The notes under the pieces were generated by a model. It searched no databases, was not told the DNA's origin, and saw only the letters and a program-made list of their open reading frames with translations. Both the position numbers and the translations under genes were made by a program. Of a stretch of 40,540 nt of DNA, positions 9,169 to 16,443 are shown one piece after another (within the stretch, counting starts at the first letter, position 1; each line of letters begins with the position of its first letter). Origin of the DNA: an uncultured Sellimonas sp. (GTDB lineage Bacteria > Bacillota > Clostridia > Lachnospirales > Lachnospiraceae); assembly GCA_904393575.1 (NCBI GenBank), contig CAJFMZ010000003.1, positions 1 through 40,540 of the forward strand. The letters run 5' to 3'.

Positions 9169-9708
9169 ATGAAAACAGGATGGAGCAAGAAGACCATCGG
9201 TCTGGCTGCCGCAGCCTGCATTTTTGCAGCAGCAGTTTCGGCAGGCGGGGTCATGGCATATTTCACAACCTATGCCGAAGCGCAGGGGAGCGTCAGCTTG
9301 AGCCTCGGCATGACTACGACCGTTCCGAAAGAGGAGGTTTCAAACTGGACTAAACATGTCCGGATTGAGAATACCGGGGACTATGACTGCTATGTGCGGG
9401 TACGGGTTTTTGCGGGAAGCCAGCTGGCGGACCGGCTAACCTTTTCCGATGAGAGCGGGAAGTGGACGCCGGGTGCAGACGGATATGATTACTACAGCGG
9501 AATTGTAGCGCCGGGGGCATCTACAGAGGAGATGCAGATCAAGATTGACAGTACCGGACTGAAGCAGGATTTTAATGTCATTGTAGTGCAGGAATGTACA
9601 CCGGTTCTCTATGATGCGGACGGAAATCCTTATGCGGACTGGAATGCAGTGGCGGATTCCACGGAATCGTCCTATACACAGGATGACGGGGAGGTGTCTG
9701 AATCATGA
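9169..9708 (+). CDS. TasA/CalY-like protein with SipW-type signal peptide (1)
   Basis: 179-aa secreted protein. The N-terminus (TGWSKKTIGLAAAACIFAAA, then MAYFTTYAEAQG) matches the SipW-dependent signal-peptide pattern of TasA/camelysin-like proteins: a hydrophobic core, then an aromatic-rich AYFT segment before the mature chain. The mature part is a beta-rich domain with VRIENTGDYDCYVRVRV, the conserved NxGxxxxyvRv core of the family. It has no sorting signal. The last gene of the operon encodes a SipW-like peptidase, its expected processing enzyme. Its stop overlaps the start of the next gene (ATGA), indicating coupled translation. In Bacillus such proteins form extracellular fibres; fibre formation here is inference. 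Confidence 0.8.
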   Translation: MKTGWSKKTIGLAAAACIFAAAVSAGGVMAYFTTYAEAQGSVSLSLGMTTTVPKEEVSNWTKHVRIENTGDYDCYVRVRVFAGSQLADRLTFSDESGKWTPGADGYDYYSGIVAPGASTEEMQIKIDSTGLKQDFNVIVVQECTPVLYDADGNPYADWNAVADSTESSYTQDDGEVSES

Positions 9709-10478
9709 GAAAGAACACACACAAAGGGAAAGGAAGATTTCCGGCGGTGCCGGCAGTTCTTCTTGGAGTGTCTGCGCTGCTGCTGATCGGCAGTACAGTA
9801 GGCAGCACCCGCGCGGCATTAACCTATTATAGTGAAAATTATGAGGCGCAGATCCAGGTATCCCGGATCGGTGTGACATTAGAGGAAAACGGAGAACCGG
9901 TCAGCAGCCGGGACTTTACAGAAGACAGTCAGTGGAGCGAGACGAAAGGAACCCTTTTGGAGCATTTGCTTAAAAAAGGGGAGACGCTCCAGCCTGGGAA
10001 ACGTTACGAAGAAGCGTTAGCTGTCAGCAACAGCGGTTCCATCGATTCCTTTGTCCGGGTAGTATTAAAGAAAAGCTGGGTCAATCCGGAAGGACAGAAG
10101 GATACCGCTCTTTCTCCGGATCTGATTGACCTGAATCTGACAGAGGGAAGTGGCTGGGTAATCGATGAGGAGGCCTCTACTGCGGAGCGGACCATATTGT
10201 ATTATACAAAGGCACTTGCGCCGGGAGAGCGTACACCGGCCCTTTCTGACAGCCTTCGGATCGATCCTGCGGTGATGACGAAAGTGACCGAGACGGTTAC
10301 CGAAGAGGAGAATGGATACAAGACGATTGAGACGACCTACGACTATGACGGCTATCAGTTCCAGATTGAGGCGGAAGCTGATGCGGTGCAGACACACAGT
10401 GCTGCTGAGGCCATCAAGAGCGCGTGGGGCGTGGATGTGGCAGTGACCGGGGATGGAACCGGCATCAGCCTGGAATAG
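9705..10478 (+). CDS. TasA/CalY-like protein with SipW-type signal peptide (2)
   Basis: 257-aa secreted protein, second of the SipW-type substrates. A basic N-terminus and hydrophobic core are followed by GSTRAALTYYSENYEAQ, which parallels the AYFTTYAEAQ segment of the preceding protein. The mature chain has the same family feature, an EALAVSNSGSIDSFVRVVLKK stretch where the N-x-G...FVRV core recurs, and then a longer acidic C-terminal half. There is no LPXTG motif and no second membrane helix. It overlaps the previous gene by 4 bp and is followed 15 bp later by the next. It may co-assemble with the shorter paralogue as a minor or major fibre component; this is inference from the operon. Confidence 0.78.
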   Translation: MRKNTHKGKGRFPAVPAVLLGVSALLLIGSTVGSTRAALTYYSENYEAQIQVSRIGVTLEENGEPVSSRDFTEDSQWSETKGTLLEHLLKKGETLQPGKRYEEALAVSNSGSIDSFVRVVLKKSWVNPEGQKDTALSPDLIDLNLTEGSGWVIDEEASTAERTILYYTKALAPGERTPALSDSLRIDPAVMTKVTETVTEEENGYKTIETTYDYDGYQFQIEAEADAVQTHSAAEAIKSAWGVDVAVTGDGTGISLE

Positions 10479-10493
10479 AGGGGGTACAAAAAC

Positions 10494-11306
10494 ATGAAAA
10501 AGAAAGTGTGCAGTCTGCTGCTGGTTTCTCTGTGCAGCGCAGCCCTGGCAGTTCCGGCCTGGTGTCCGGGAACGGTTCATGCGGAAGAGCTGACAGGAAG
10601 CCGGGACTGGCTGGTAGAGTTTGACGGGGAGGAGATGCAGAGTAATTTCAGCTCCCAGGAAATGGCGGAGGAGATCTATGGAATTCTTCCGGGAGACACC
10701 ATGGATCTGCAGGTGTCCATCCGAAATTCCGGGAAGGATGCCATGGACTGGTATCTTTCCAATGAGATTTTAAAGAGCCTGGAGGAAGGAAGCCAGGCGG
10801 AAGGAGGAGCCTATACCTATCGTCTGGCCTATACAGACGGGGCAGGAGAGGAGACGCTCCTTTACGACAGCAGTACGGTAGGAGGAGAGGGAAGCTCCCA
10901 GGCAGGGGAAGGACTTCATCAGGCTACCAACGCGCTGGAAGACTTTCTGTATCTGGACCAGTTGGATACAGGAGAGGGAGGAACTGTAAACTTACAGGTA
11001 ACTCTGGATGGCGAGACCCAGGGGAACAGTTATCAGAATACACTGGCCGCTCTTCAGATGAATTTTGCCGCTGAGACTGCGGCGCCGGCAACCGTTACCG
11101 AGCAGGGGGAAGATAAGACGATCGAAAAGACCCAGCAGGGAGAGGATACGGTGACGACAGTCTATCAGACACAGAGCAAGACGCCAAAGACCGGCGATAC
11201 GGCACCGATTTTGCTGTTGAGTGCCCTTGCATTGGTCAGCGGAGTAGTGCTGATTGTGATTGCGGTGATTTATCTGAAAAGACACCGCCAGGAAGGAGGG
11301 GCATAA
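10494..11306 (+). CDS. Secreted TasA-like-context protein with TPKTGD sorting signal
   Basis: 270-aa secreted and cell-wall-anchored protein. The signal peptide probably ends at VHA-EE (about residue 30). The mature chain contains GDTMDLQVSIRNSGKDAMDWYLSNE, a jelly-roll-like segment similar to the neighbouring TasA-like chains, and then a Thr/Gln-rich linker. The C-terminus has TPKTGD near residues 230-235, a hydrophobic helix and the basic tail KRHRQ. PKTGD is a known LPXTG variant in clostridial surface proteins. If a sortase attaches it to the wall, this protein could anchor a fibre made of the two preceding proteins. Which sortase would act is unclear, because both local sortases are of the pilin-polymerising class. 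Confidence 0.75.
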   Translation: MKKKVCSLLLVSLCSAALAVPAWCPGTVHAEELTGSRDWLVEFDGEEMQSNFSSQEMAEEIYGILPGDTMDLQVSIRNSGKDAMDWYLSNEILKSLEEGSQAEGGAYTYRLAYTDGAGEETLLYDSSTVGGEGSSQAGEGLHQATNALEDFLYLDQLDTGEGGTVNLQVTLDGETQGNSYQNTLAALQMNFAAETAAPATVTEQGEDKTIEKTQQGEDTVTTVYQTQSKTPKTGDTAPILLLSALALVSGVVLIVIAVIYLKRHRQEGGA

Positions 11307-11309
11307 ATC

Positions 11310-12425
11310 ATGAGAAAGATCAGAAAAATGATGCAGACGCTGCTTGCGGCGGCGGCCCTTCTGGGAATGACGGCACTTCCGGTATCTGCAACGGACAGTT
11401 ATACCTATACGGTGACCTTTTATGCTGGAAACCAGGGGACTTTTGCCAGTGCTTCCGGCCTGACTGTGACGGGAAGAGGACAGGCAACTGTGCAGAATAA
11501 CGGAGCAAGGATCACTGTCAGTGGCCTGCAGGCAGGAGATATGGTTTCCTTTGATACCCAGCAGGGCGCCATCAGGCCTGGAGATGATGGCCGGTATTAT
11601 GTGCAGGGGATCCGCCCAAGTGCACGGGACAATGATCAGGCAAGTCTTTCTGCCTCGGCATTTCGAGTGACAGAGGATGCGGACTACGTGGTGGCCTATG
11701 GCATCAAAGGAAATCAGGTGGCTTACACCGTCAATTATGAGGATGGAGAGGGCAGAACGCTGGCGCCATCCCGGACCTACTATGGCAATGTGGGAGACAA
11801 GCCGGTGGTAGCATATCTGTATATTGAAAACTATCTGCCGGAAGCGCTGGCGCTGACGAAAACCTTGTCGGCAGATGCATCTGAAAATGTGTTTACCTTT
11901 GTATATGAAAGTGCAGAACCTGACGTGATCTATGAACCGGGCGAGACTGTGACGATCACTACTGTGATCCCTGGAACCAATACAGTTCAGACGATCCAGG
12001 TGCCGGCTCAGGCGGCTGGCATGGCGGCCGGGACGACAGCAGGAGGCGCCGGAACAGGAACAGATGGAACAACAGGAAGGACAACAGCGGGCAGTGGTAC
12101 GGCAGCGGGAGGAAACACAGCCGGCCAGACGACAGCGGGAGGCGCTGGAACGGATGCAGGTACAGCAGGAACCGGAGAAGGAACCGATCAGAATGGAACA
12201 GGCGGAGAAGGGGAAACCCAGGAAGGAGAAACCATCAATCCGGATGAGACTCTGCAGGGCGTTGTGGATCTGGATGAGGGAGAGACGCCCAAAGGGGATG
12301 GCTCTGATGCAGTGAAAGAGACCGGAAAGAAGAGTCTGCCTCTGGCAGCCGGAATCGGAATCGGCGCGGCCGGACTTGTGGCTCTTTGTATCATTCTTGC
12401 CTTGATCCGGAAGTTCCGCAGATAG
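11310..12425 (+). CDS. Secreted stalk protein with C-terminal membrane anchor
   Basis: 371-aa surface protein. A cleavable signal peptide ends near VSAT (about residue 26). Residues about 30-130 form a beta-rich domain. The next segment (YTVNYEDGEGRTLAPSRTYYGNVGD) resembles a MucBP/InlB-B type repeat. A Gly/Thr/Ala low-complexity stalk (about 225-315) precedes one C-terminal helix and the tail RKFRR. The sequence just before the helix is KKSLPLAAG, at best a degenerate sorting signal, so a plain membrane anchor is more likely. The gene starts 3 bp after the previous one. It may tether or space the fibre from the membrane; function unproven. Confidence 0.72.
   Translation: MRKIRKMMQTLLAAAALLGMTALPVSATDSYTYTVTFYAGNQGTFASASGLTVTGRGQATVQNNGARITVSGLQAGDMVSFDTQQGAIRPGDDGRYYVQGIRPSARDNDQASLSASAFRVTEDADYVVAYGIKGNQVAYTVNYEDGEGRTLAPSRTYYGNVGDKPVVAYLYIENYLPEALALTKTLSADASENVFTFVYESAEPDVIYEPGETVTITTVIPGTNTVQTIQVPAQAAGMAAGTTAGGAGTGTDGTTGRTTAGSGTAAGGNTAGQTTAGGAGTDAGTAGTGEGTDQNGTGGEGETQEGETINPDETLQGVVDLDEGETPKGDGSDAVKETGKKSLPLAAGIGIGAAGLVALCIILALIRKFRR
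12033..12151 (+). repeat. Imperfect direct repeats coding a Gly/Thr stalk
   Basis: Two 23-nt copies, at 12033-12055 and 12129-12151, differ at only two positions. They lie within a run of related ACAGC/GGAGG units encoding the Thr/Gly/Ala stalk of the membrane-anchored surface protein. Such repeats allow stalk length to change by slippage or recombination. Confidence 0.6.
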
Positions 12426-12446
12426 ACAGCGAAAGGATACACAGCA

Positions 12447-12965
12447 TTGAAACGAAATAAGAATAAGACGAAAAGAAACCCAGTGGCTGCAGTATGCAGT
12501 ACACTGGGTACTGTTTTCCTGATTGTTCTGGTAGCCGTTCTGGCTCCGGCAGTCGTTCCCCGTGCATTTGGATTTCAGGTCTATGAGGTGATCAGCGGGA
12601 GTATGGCTCCGGACATCCCTACCGGCAGCCTGGTCTATGTTCAGCGGGCGGAGCCGGAACAGATTCAGGAAGGAGATGTGATCGCTTTCGATGGGGGAGG
12701 CGGCGCACTCATTACTCACCGGGTGGTGGAGAACCGGACTTTGATGGGCGAATTCGTGACAAAAGGCGATGCCAATGACAGGCAGGATCCCAATCCTGCT
12801 CCATATGATCAACTGAAGGGAAAGGTAGTCGGATCCATTCCCTGGCTTGGATGGATCGCGGGACTGCTCTCCAGGTCAACAGGGAAATGGATCGCAGCAG
12901 GCATGATTGCAGGAGCGGTACTGCTTCATGTGGCTGCTGCCATCCTGGAGTCTCAAAGGAAGTAG
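12447..12965 (+). CDS. sipW: ER-type signal peptidase I (SipW-like)
   Basis: 172-aa membrane peptidase of the SipW/ER type, expected to process the TasA-like precursors encoded upstream. An N-terminal helix (about 14-36) is followed by the catalytic Ser52 in ISGSMAP. His91 in LITHRV takes the place of the lysine of ordinary bacterial signal peptidases, and Asp111 lies in GDANDRQD. Ser-His-Asp is the signature of the SipW/archaeal/ER group. A second helix is at about 147-165 (TGKWIAAGMIAGAVLL). The start is TTG 12447, with GAAAGGAT upstream. It is the last gene of the operon and is followed by a candidate terminator. The gene symbol is given by family, not by a proven orthologue. Confidence 0.9.
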   Translation: MKRNKNKTKRNPVAAVCSTLGTVFLIVLVAVLAPAVVPRAFGFQVYEVISGSMAPDIPTGSLVYVQRAEPEQIQEGDVIAFDGGGGALITHRVVENRTLMGEFVTKGDANDRQDPNPAPYDQLKGKVVGSIPWLGWIAGLLSRSTGKWIAAGMIAGAVLLHVAAAILESQRK

Positions 12966-12993
12966 GCACATTTTCCTTATGGGGCAGAGACGT

Positions 12994-13057
12994 ACCGCTG
13001 TAGATAGACTTTGTGGTCAAGTCCGTATCCGGGAGGTCAAATCTACGGTCTTTTTTT
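12994..13057 (+). terminator. Candidate terminator of pilus/SipW operon
   Basis: ACCG-(CTG)-TAGAT near 12994 can pair with ATCTA-CGGT near 13041, giving 9 bp with a bulge. The long loop contains a smaller GACTT/AAGTC hairpin, and a run of seven T follows at 13051-13057. It ends the operon some 30 bp after sipW. The structure is imperfect. Confidence 0.5.
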
Positions 13058-13115
13058 GAGAATCCTGCAAATGAATCGTAGAGAGGAGCAACCTGCCAAA
13101 ATCGTCTGATATCTC

Positions 13116-13144
13116 TTGCCTTTTACAGAAGAATATTATAGAAT
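13116..13144 (+). promoter_or_regulatory. Sigma-A-type promoter for pepV
   Basis: TTGCCT at 13116-13121, a 17-bp spacer and TAGAAT at 13139-13144. It lies about 50 bp before the dipeptidase start, after the T-run that ends the upstream operon. Confidence 0.5.
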
Positions 13145-13194
13145 AATTCTGTGAGTTACTATGCTGAAGTGATTCGGCGAAAGGAGTTATAGCA

Positions 13195-14559
13195 ATGGGA
13201 TATGAAAAGTTGAATGAGAAGATGATGGAGCTCAAAGATGAGATCTTTGCTTCCATCAAAGAGAGCGTTGCAATCGAAAGTGTCAAGGGCGCTCCGGAAG
13301 AGGACGCACCGTATGGAAGAGGGCCGAAGGAAGCTCTGGACCACGCACTGGCACTTGGCGAAAAGCTTGGATTTAAGACAGGCAATCTTGACAACAAGGT
13401 TGGCTGGATCGAATATGGAGATGGAGAAGAGATGGCAGCTGTCCTTGGACATCTGGATGTGGTTCCGCTGGGAGAGGGATGGAAGTATCCTCCGCTTGCC
13501 TGCGAGATTCACGATGGAAAGATGTACGGACGCGGGGTGCTGGATGACAAGGGACCGGTGATCGGAGCGATCTACGCACTGAAGGCAATCCGGGATCTGG
13601 GACTGCCGATCGACAGAAGGATCCGTGTCATTTTTGGAACCGATGAGGAGAATGGATCTTCCTGCGTACAGCACTATAATGAAGCAGGCGGAGAGCAGCC
13701 GACGATCGGATTTACACCGGACGGCCAGTTCCCGGTCATCTTCTGTGAGAAAGGCCAGTCTTTCTGGGAAGTGACAAAGAAAGTAGAGAATCCGTCCAGG
13801 ATCAAAGTTCTCTCCATCGAAGGCGGTACCGCAAAGAACGTGGTAACACCGAAATGTACGATGGTTGTGGAGGGCGATATTGACGTCAAAGAAGGAGACG
13901 GCATCACCGTCACAAAAGCAGATGGAAAGACTACGGTTGTGGCAGAGGGCCAGGGCGCTCACGGAAGTACGCCTGAGAAAGGTGTCAATGCGGCAGTGAA
14001 ACTTTTCGAAGCAGTAAAAGACGCGGGAATCGGCGGAGATGTGGAAGACATGATCCGCTTCATCCTGGAAAAGATTGGAACAGAGACAAACGGCAAGTCT
14101 CTGGATATCTGCTGGACAGATGAAGAGACCGGAGAGACGACCGTAAACCTTGGCGTTGTAAAATGCACGGATCAGGAGCTGTTCTTTACACTGGATATCC
14201 GCTATCCGAAGAACGGAGACCGTGACACGCTGGTTGCCAATGTCAAGAAGCACGCAGAGGAGTATGGACTGACGGCAGAAGTAGAGTCCGAAGGAAAGCT
14301 CTTATATGTACCGAAAGATTCCGAGCTCATTCAGAAGCTGATGAATGTATACAAAGAAGAGACCGGAAGAGACGAGCAGCCGATCGCCATCGGAGGCGGT
14401 ACATACGCAAAGGCATTCAACAACATGGTTGCGTTCGGACCGACCTTCCCGGACGAGCCGGATATCATCCATCAGCCGAACGAATGCGGCGACGTCAACA
14501 AGATGATGCTGTCCTACCAGATTCTGGCGGCGGCAATGTACGAAATCGCAAGAAAATAA
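13195..14559 (+). CDS. pepV: M20 family dipeptidase PepV
   Basis: 454-aa cytoplasmic zinc dipeptidase that cleaves dipeptides with an unblocked N-terminus, the last step of peptide use. Visible M20 motifs are His86 in LGHLDVVP, Asp118 in RGVLDDKG, the Glu pair in GTDEENG, Asp in TPDGQFP and the late His in DIIHQPNE. The length and the large lid-domain insertion fit PepV/Sapep rather than the shorter M20 peptidases. AAAGGAG lies 8 bp before ATG 13195. It is monocistronic, with a promoter upstream and a strong terminator downstream. It would suit an amino-acid fermenter that also carries the proline reductase genes at the window end. Confidence 0.92.
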   Translation: MGYEKLNEKMMELKDEIFASIKESVAIESVKGAPEEDAPYGRGPKEALDHALALGEKLGFKTGNLDNKVGWIEYGDGEEMAAVLGHLDVVPLGEGWKYPPLACEIHDGKMYGRGVLDDKGPVIGAIYALKAIRDLGLPIDRRIRVIFGTDEENGSSCVQHYNEAGGEQPTIGFTPDGQFPVIFCEKGQSFWEVTKKVENPSRIKVLSIEGGTAKNVVTPKCTMVVEGDIDVKEGDGITVTKADGKTTVVAEGQGAHGSTPEKGVNAAVKLFEAVKDAGIGGDVEDMIRFILEKIGTETNGKSLDICWTDEETGETTVNLGVVKCTDQELFFTLDIRYPKNGDRDTLVANVKKHAEEYGLTAEVESEGKLLYVPKDSELIQKLMNVYKEETGRDEQPIAIGGGTYAKAFNNMVAFGPTFPDEPDIIHQPNECGDVNKMMLSYQILAAAMYEIARK

Positions 14560-14588
14560 AAGGAAAAACAGAACAGGAAAAGTCCAGA

Positions 14589-14621
14589 AGGATTCCGGAA
14601 AAAGCCCGGAATCCTTTTTTT
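14589..14621 (+). terminator. Rho-independent terminator after pepV
   Basis: A perfect 10-bp stem AGGATTCCGG / CCGGAATCCT with a short loop is followed directly by a run of T. Confidence 0.9.
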
Positions 14622-14644
14622 CTGCGGGAAAATGCAGCATCCTC

Positions 14645-14673
14645 TTGCCGGATAAAATAGGATATGTTACATT
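14645..14673 (+). promoter_or_regulatory. Possible promoter for the ABC exporter pair
   Basis: TTGCCG at 14645 and TACATT at 14668 with 17-bp spacing, just after the pepV terminator and about 35 bp before the first ABC gene. The -10 is not strong. Confidence 0.35.
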
Positions 14674-14709
14674 GGGCTTACAACACTTTTGGATGAGGGA
14701 GGTTATGAA

Positions 14710-16443
14710 GTGAAACTGATTTTGGAGTATCTGAAAAGATACAAATTCTGGTTTGTCCTGAATGTGATTTCTGTCTTTGGATTTGCTCTGGTGGAACTGG
14801 GGATTCCGACGATCATCTCCTATATGATTGACCAGGGCGTTATGAACGAGGACAGAGGATTTCTCATGAAGATGGGAGGGCTGACGGCGGTGATCTCTGT
14901 CATCGGCGTCTGCGGGACCATTCTTCTGGGATACTGCTGTGCGCGGATTTCCACGGGAATCGCCCATGACATCAGACAGGATGTCTTTCGGAAGGTACAG
15001 ACCTTCTCGCACAGCGAAATGAATGAGATCGGGGTGGCGTCCTTGATTACAAGGACCAATAACGATGCATTCCAGATTATGATGTTTATGAATGTGATTT
15101 TGAGGACCGCGGTGCTGACGCCGGTCATGATCGTGGTGAGCTTTATGCTGACGGTCCGCACGTCGTTGAATCTGTCGCTGATCATTCTTTCCACGATTCC
15201 GCTGATTATCATCGGAGTTGTTATCGTGGCGAAGATCTCTTCCCCGATCAGTGAGAGGCAGCAGGCGTCACTGGACTCCATCAACCGGATTTTCCGTGAG
15301 AATCTGACTGGAATCCGGGTGATTCGTTCCTTTAATAACGACGAATACGAATCCGAGCGGTTTGACGCGGAAAATGTCAACTTTATGAGACAGTCGAAAA
15401 AGCTGTTCAAGCTGATGTCTTCTACAGACCCGATTTTCTTCCTGTTGATGAATCTTGCGATCATCCTGATCTATGTGGTGGCAAGCTTTATGATCGATGC
15501 AGGCACCCTTCCGGTAGGAAAGCTGATTGCATTTATGGATTATGTATTTCACGCCATGTTCTCGGTTCTGTTGTTCTGTATGGTATTTATGATGTATCCA
15601 AGGGCCAATGTATCCGCAAAGCGGATCCGCCGGGTACTGCAGACCGAGTCCAGCATTAAGAACCATCCGGATACTTCGAAAAAAGAAGAGGCTGAAAGGA
15701 GTATCGTCTTTGACGATGTAACCTTTGCCTATCCGGACGGCGAGGAGGCAGTGCTCCAGCATATTTCCTTTGAGGCGAAACAGGGTGAGACAGTGGCCTT
15801 TATCGGCAGTACCGGTTCTGGAAAGAGTACGCTGATCAAGCTGATACCGAGATTTTATGATGTATCAGCCGGACGGATTCTGATGAACGGCGTGGACGTC
15901 CGGGACATGGATCTTTACCAACTCCGTGACCGGATCGGATTTGTCTCCCAGAAGGCCAATCTTTTCAGCGGCACCATCGAGGAGAATATCCGGTTCGGAA
16001 ACCGCGATGCATCCATGGAGGATGTAATCCATGCGGCGAAGGTGGCACAGGCCTACGACTTCATTATGGAGAAGCCTGGGAAGTTCCAGGAGAGGATCGT
16101 CGAGGGAGCAGGCAATGTCTCCGGAGGACAAAAGCAGCGCCTTTCCATTGCAAGAGCACTGGTGCGCCATGCAGATATCTACATTTATGATGATTCTTTC
16201 TCGGCTCTGGATTTCCGGACAGATGCAAAGCTTCGTCAGGAGCTTGGCAGGGAGATGACCGATGAGATCGTACTGATCGTGGCCCAGCGGGTGTCCACGA
16301 TCATGGATGCGGATCAGATCATTGTCCTGGATGAAGGCAAGATTGTGGGAAAGGGAACCCACAGAGAACTGCTGAAAACCTGCGATGTCTATCATGAAAT
16401 TGCGGCTTCTCAGCTGAGTGAGGAGGAACTGGCGTATGAATAA
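14710..16443 (+). CDS. ABC exporter half-transporter, degenerate-site subunit
   Basis: 577-aa fused permease/ATPase of a type IV (MsbA/LmrA-like) exporter. The likely start is GTG 14710, seven bases after GGAGG; the frame is open upstream to an ATG without a good RBS. Six membrane helices fill the first 300 residues. The nucleotide-binding domain has Walker A GSTGSGKST (about 365), signature VSGGQKQR (about 470) and Walker B YIYDDSFSALD (about 491). The catalytic glutamate after Walker B is replaced by Asp, while the signature is intact. Its partner next door shows the opposite pattern, as in heterodimers such as TM287/TM288 and BmrCD. The substrate is unknown; drugs, lipids or peptides are all possible. 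The stop overlaps the partner's start by 8 bp. Confidence 0.92.
   Translation: MKLILEYLKRYKFWFVLNVISVFGFALVELGIPTIISYMIDQGVMNEDRGFLMKMGGLTAVISVIGVCGTILLGYCCARISTGIAHDIRQDVFRKVQTFSHSEMNEIGVASLITRTNNDAFQIMMFMNVILRTAVLTPVMIVVSFMLTVRTSLNLSLIILSTIPLIIIGVVIVAKISSPISERQQASLDSINRIFRENLTGIRVIRSFNNDEYESERFDAENVNFMRQSKKLFKLMSSTDPIFFLLMNLAIILIYVVASFMIDAGTLPVGKLIAFMDYVFHAMFSVLLFCMVFMMYPRANVSAKRIRRVLQTESSIKNHPDTSKKEEAERSIVFDDVTFAYPDGEEAVLQHISFEAKQGETVAFIGSTGSGKSTLIKLIPRFYDVSAGRILMNGVDVRDMDLYQLRDRIGFVSQKANLFSGTIEENIRFGNRDASMEDVIHAAKVAQAYDFIMEKPGKFQERIVEGAGNVSGGQKQRLSIARALVRHADIYIYDDSFSALDFRTDAKLRQELGREMTDEIVLIVAQRVSTIMDADQIIVLDEGKIVGKGTHRELLKTCDVYHEIAASQLSEEELAYE

Noticed and set aside
10992..12812. 606-codon open frame on the minus strand across three surface genes
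   Set aside because: Cys/Ser/His/Arg-rich shadow of the coding strand, no RBS, no recognisable domain, and fully covered by well-supported plus-strand genes.
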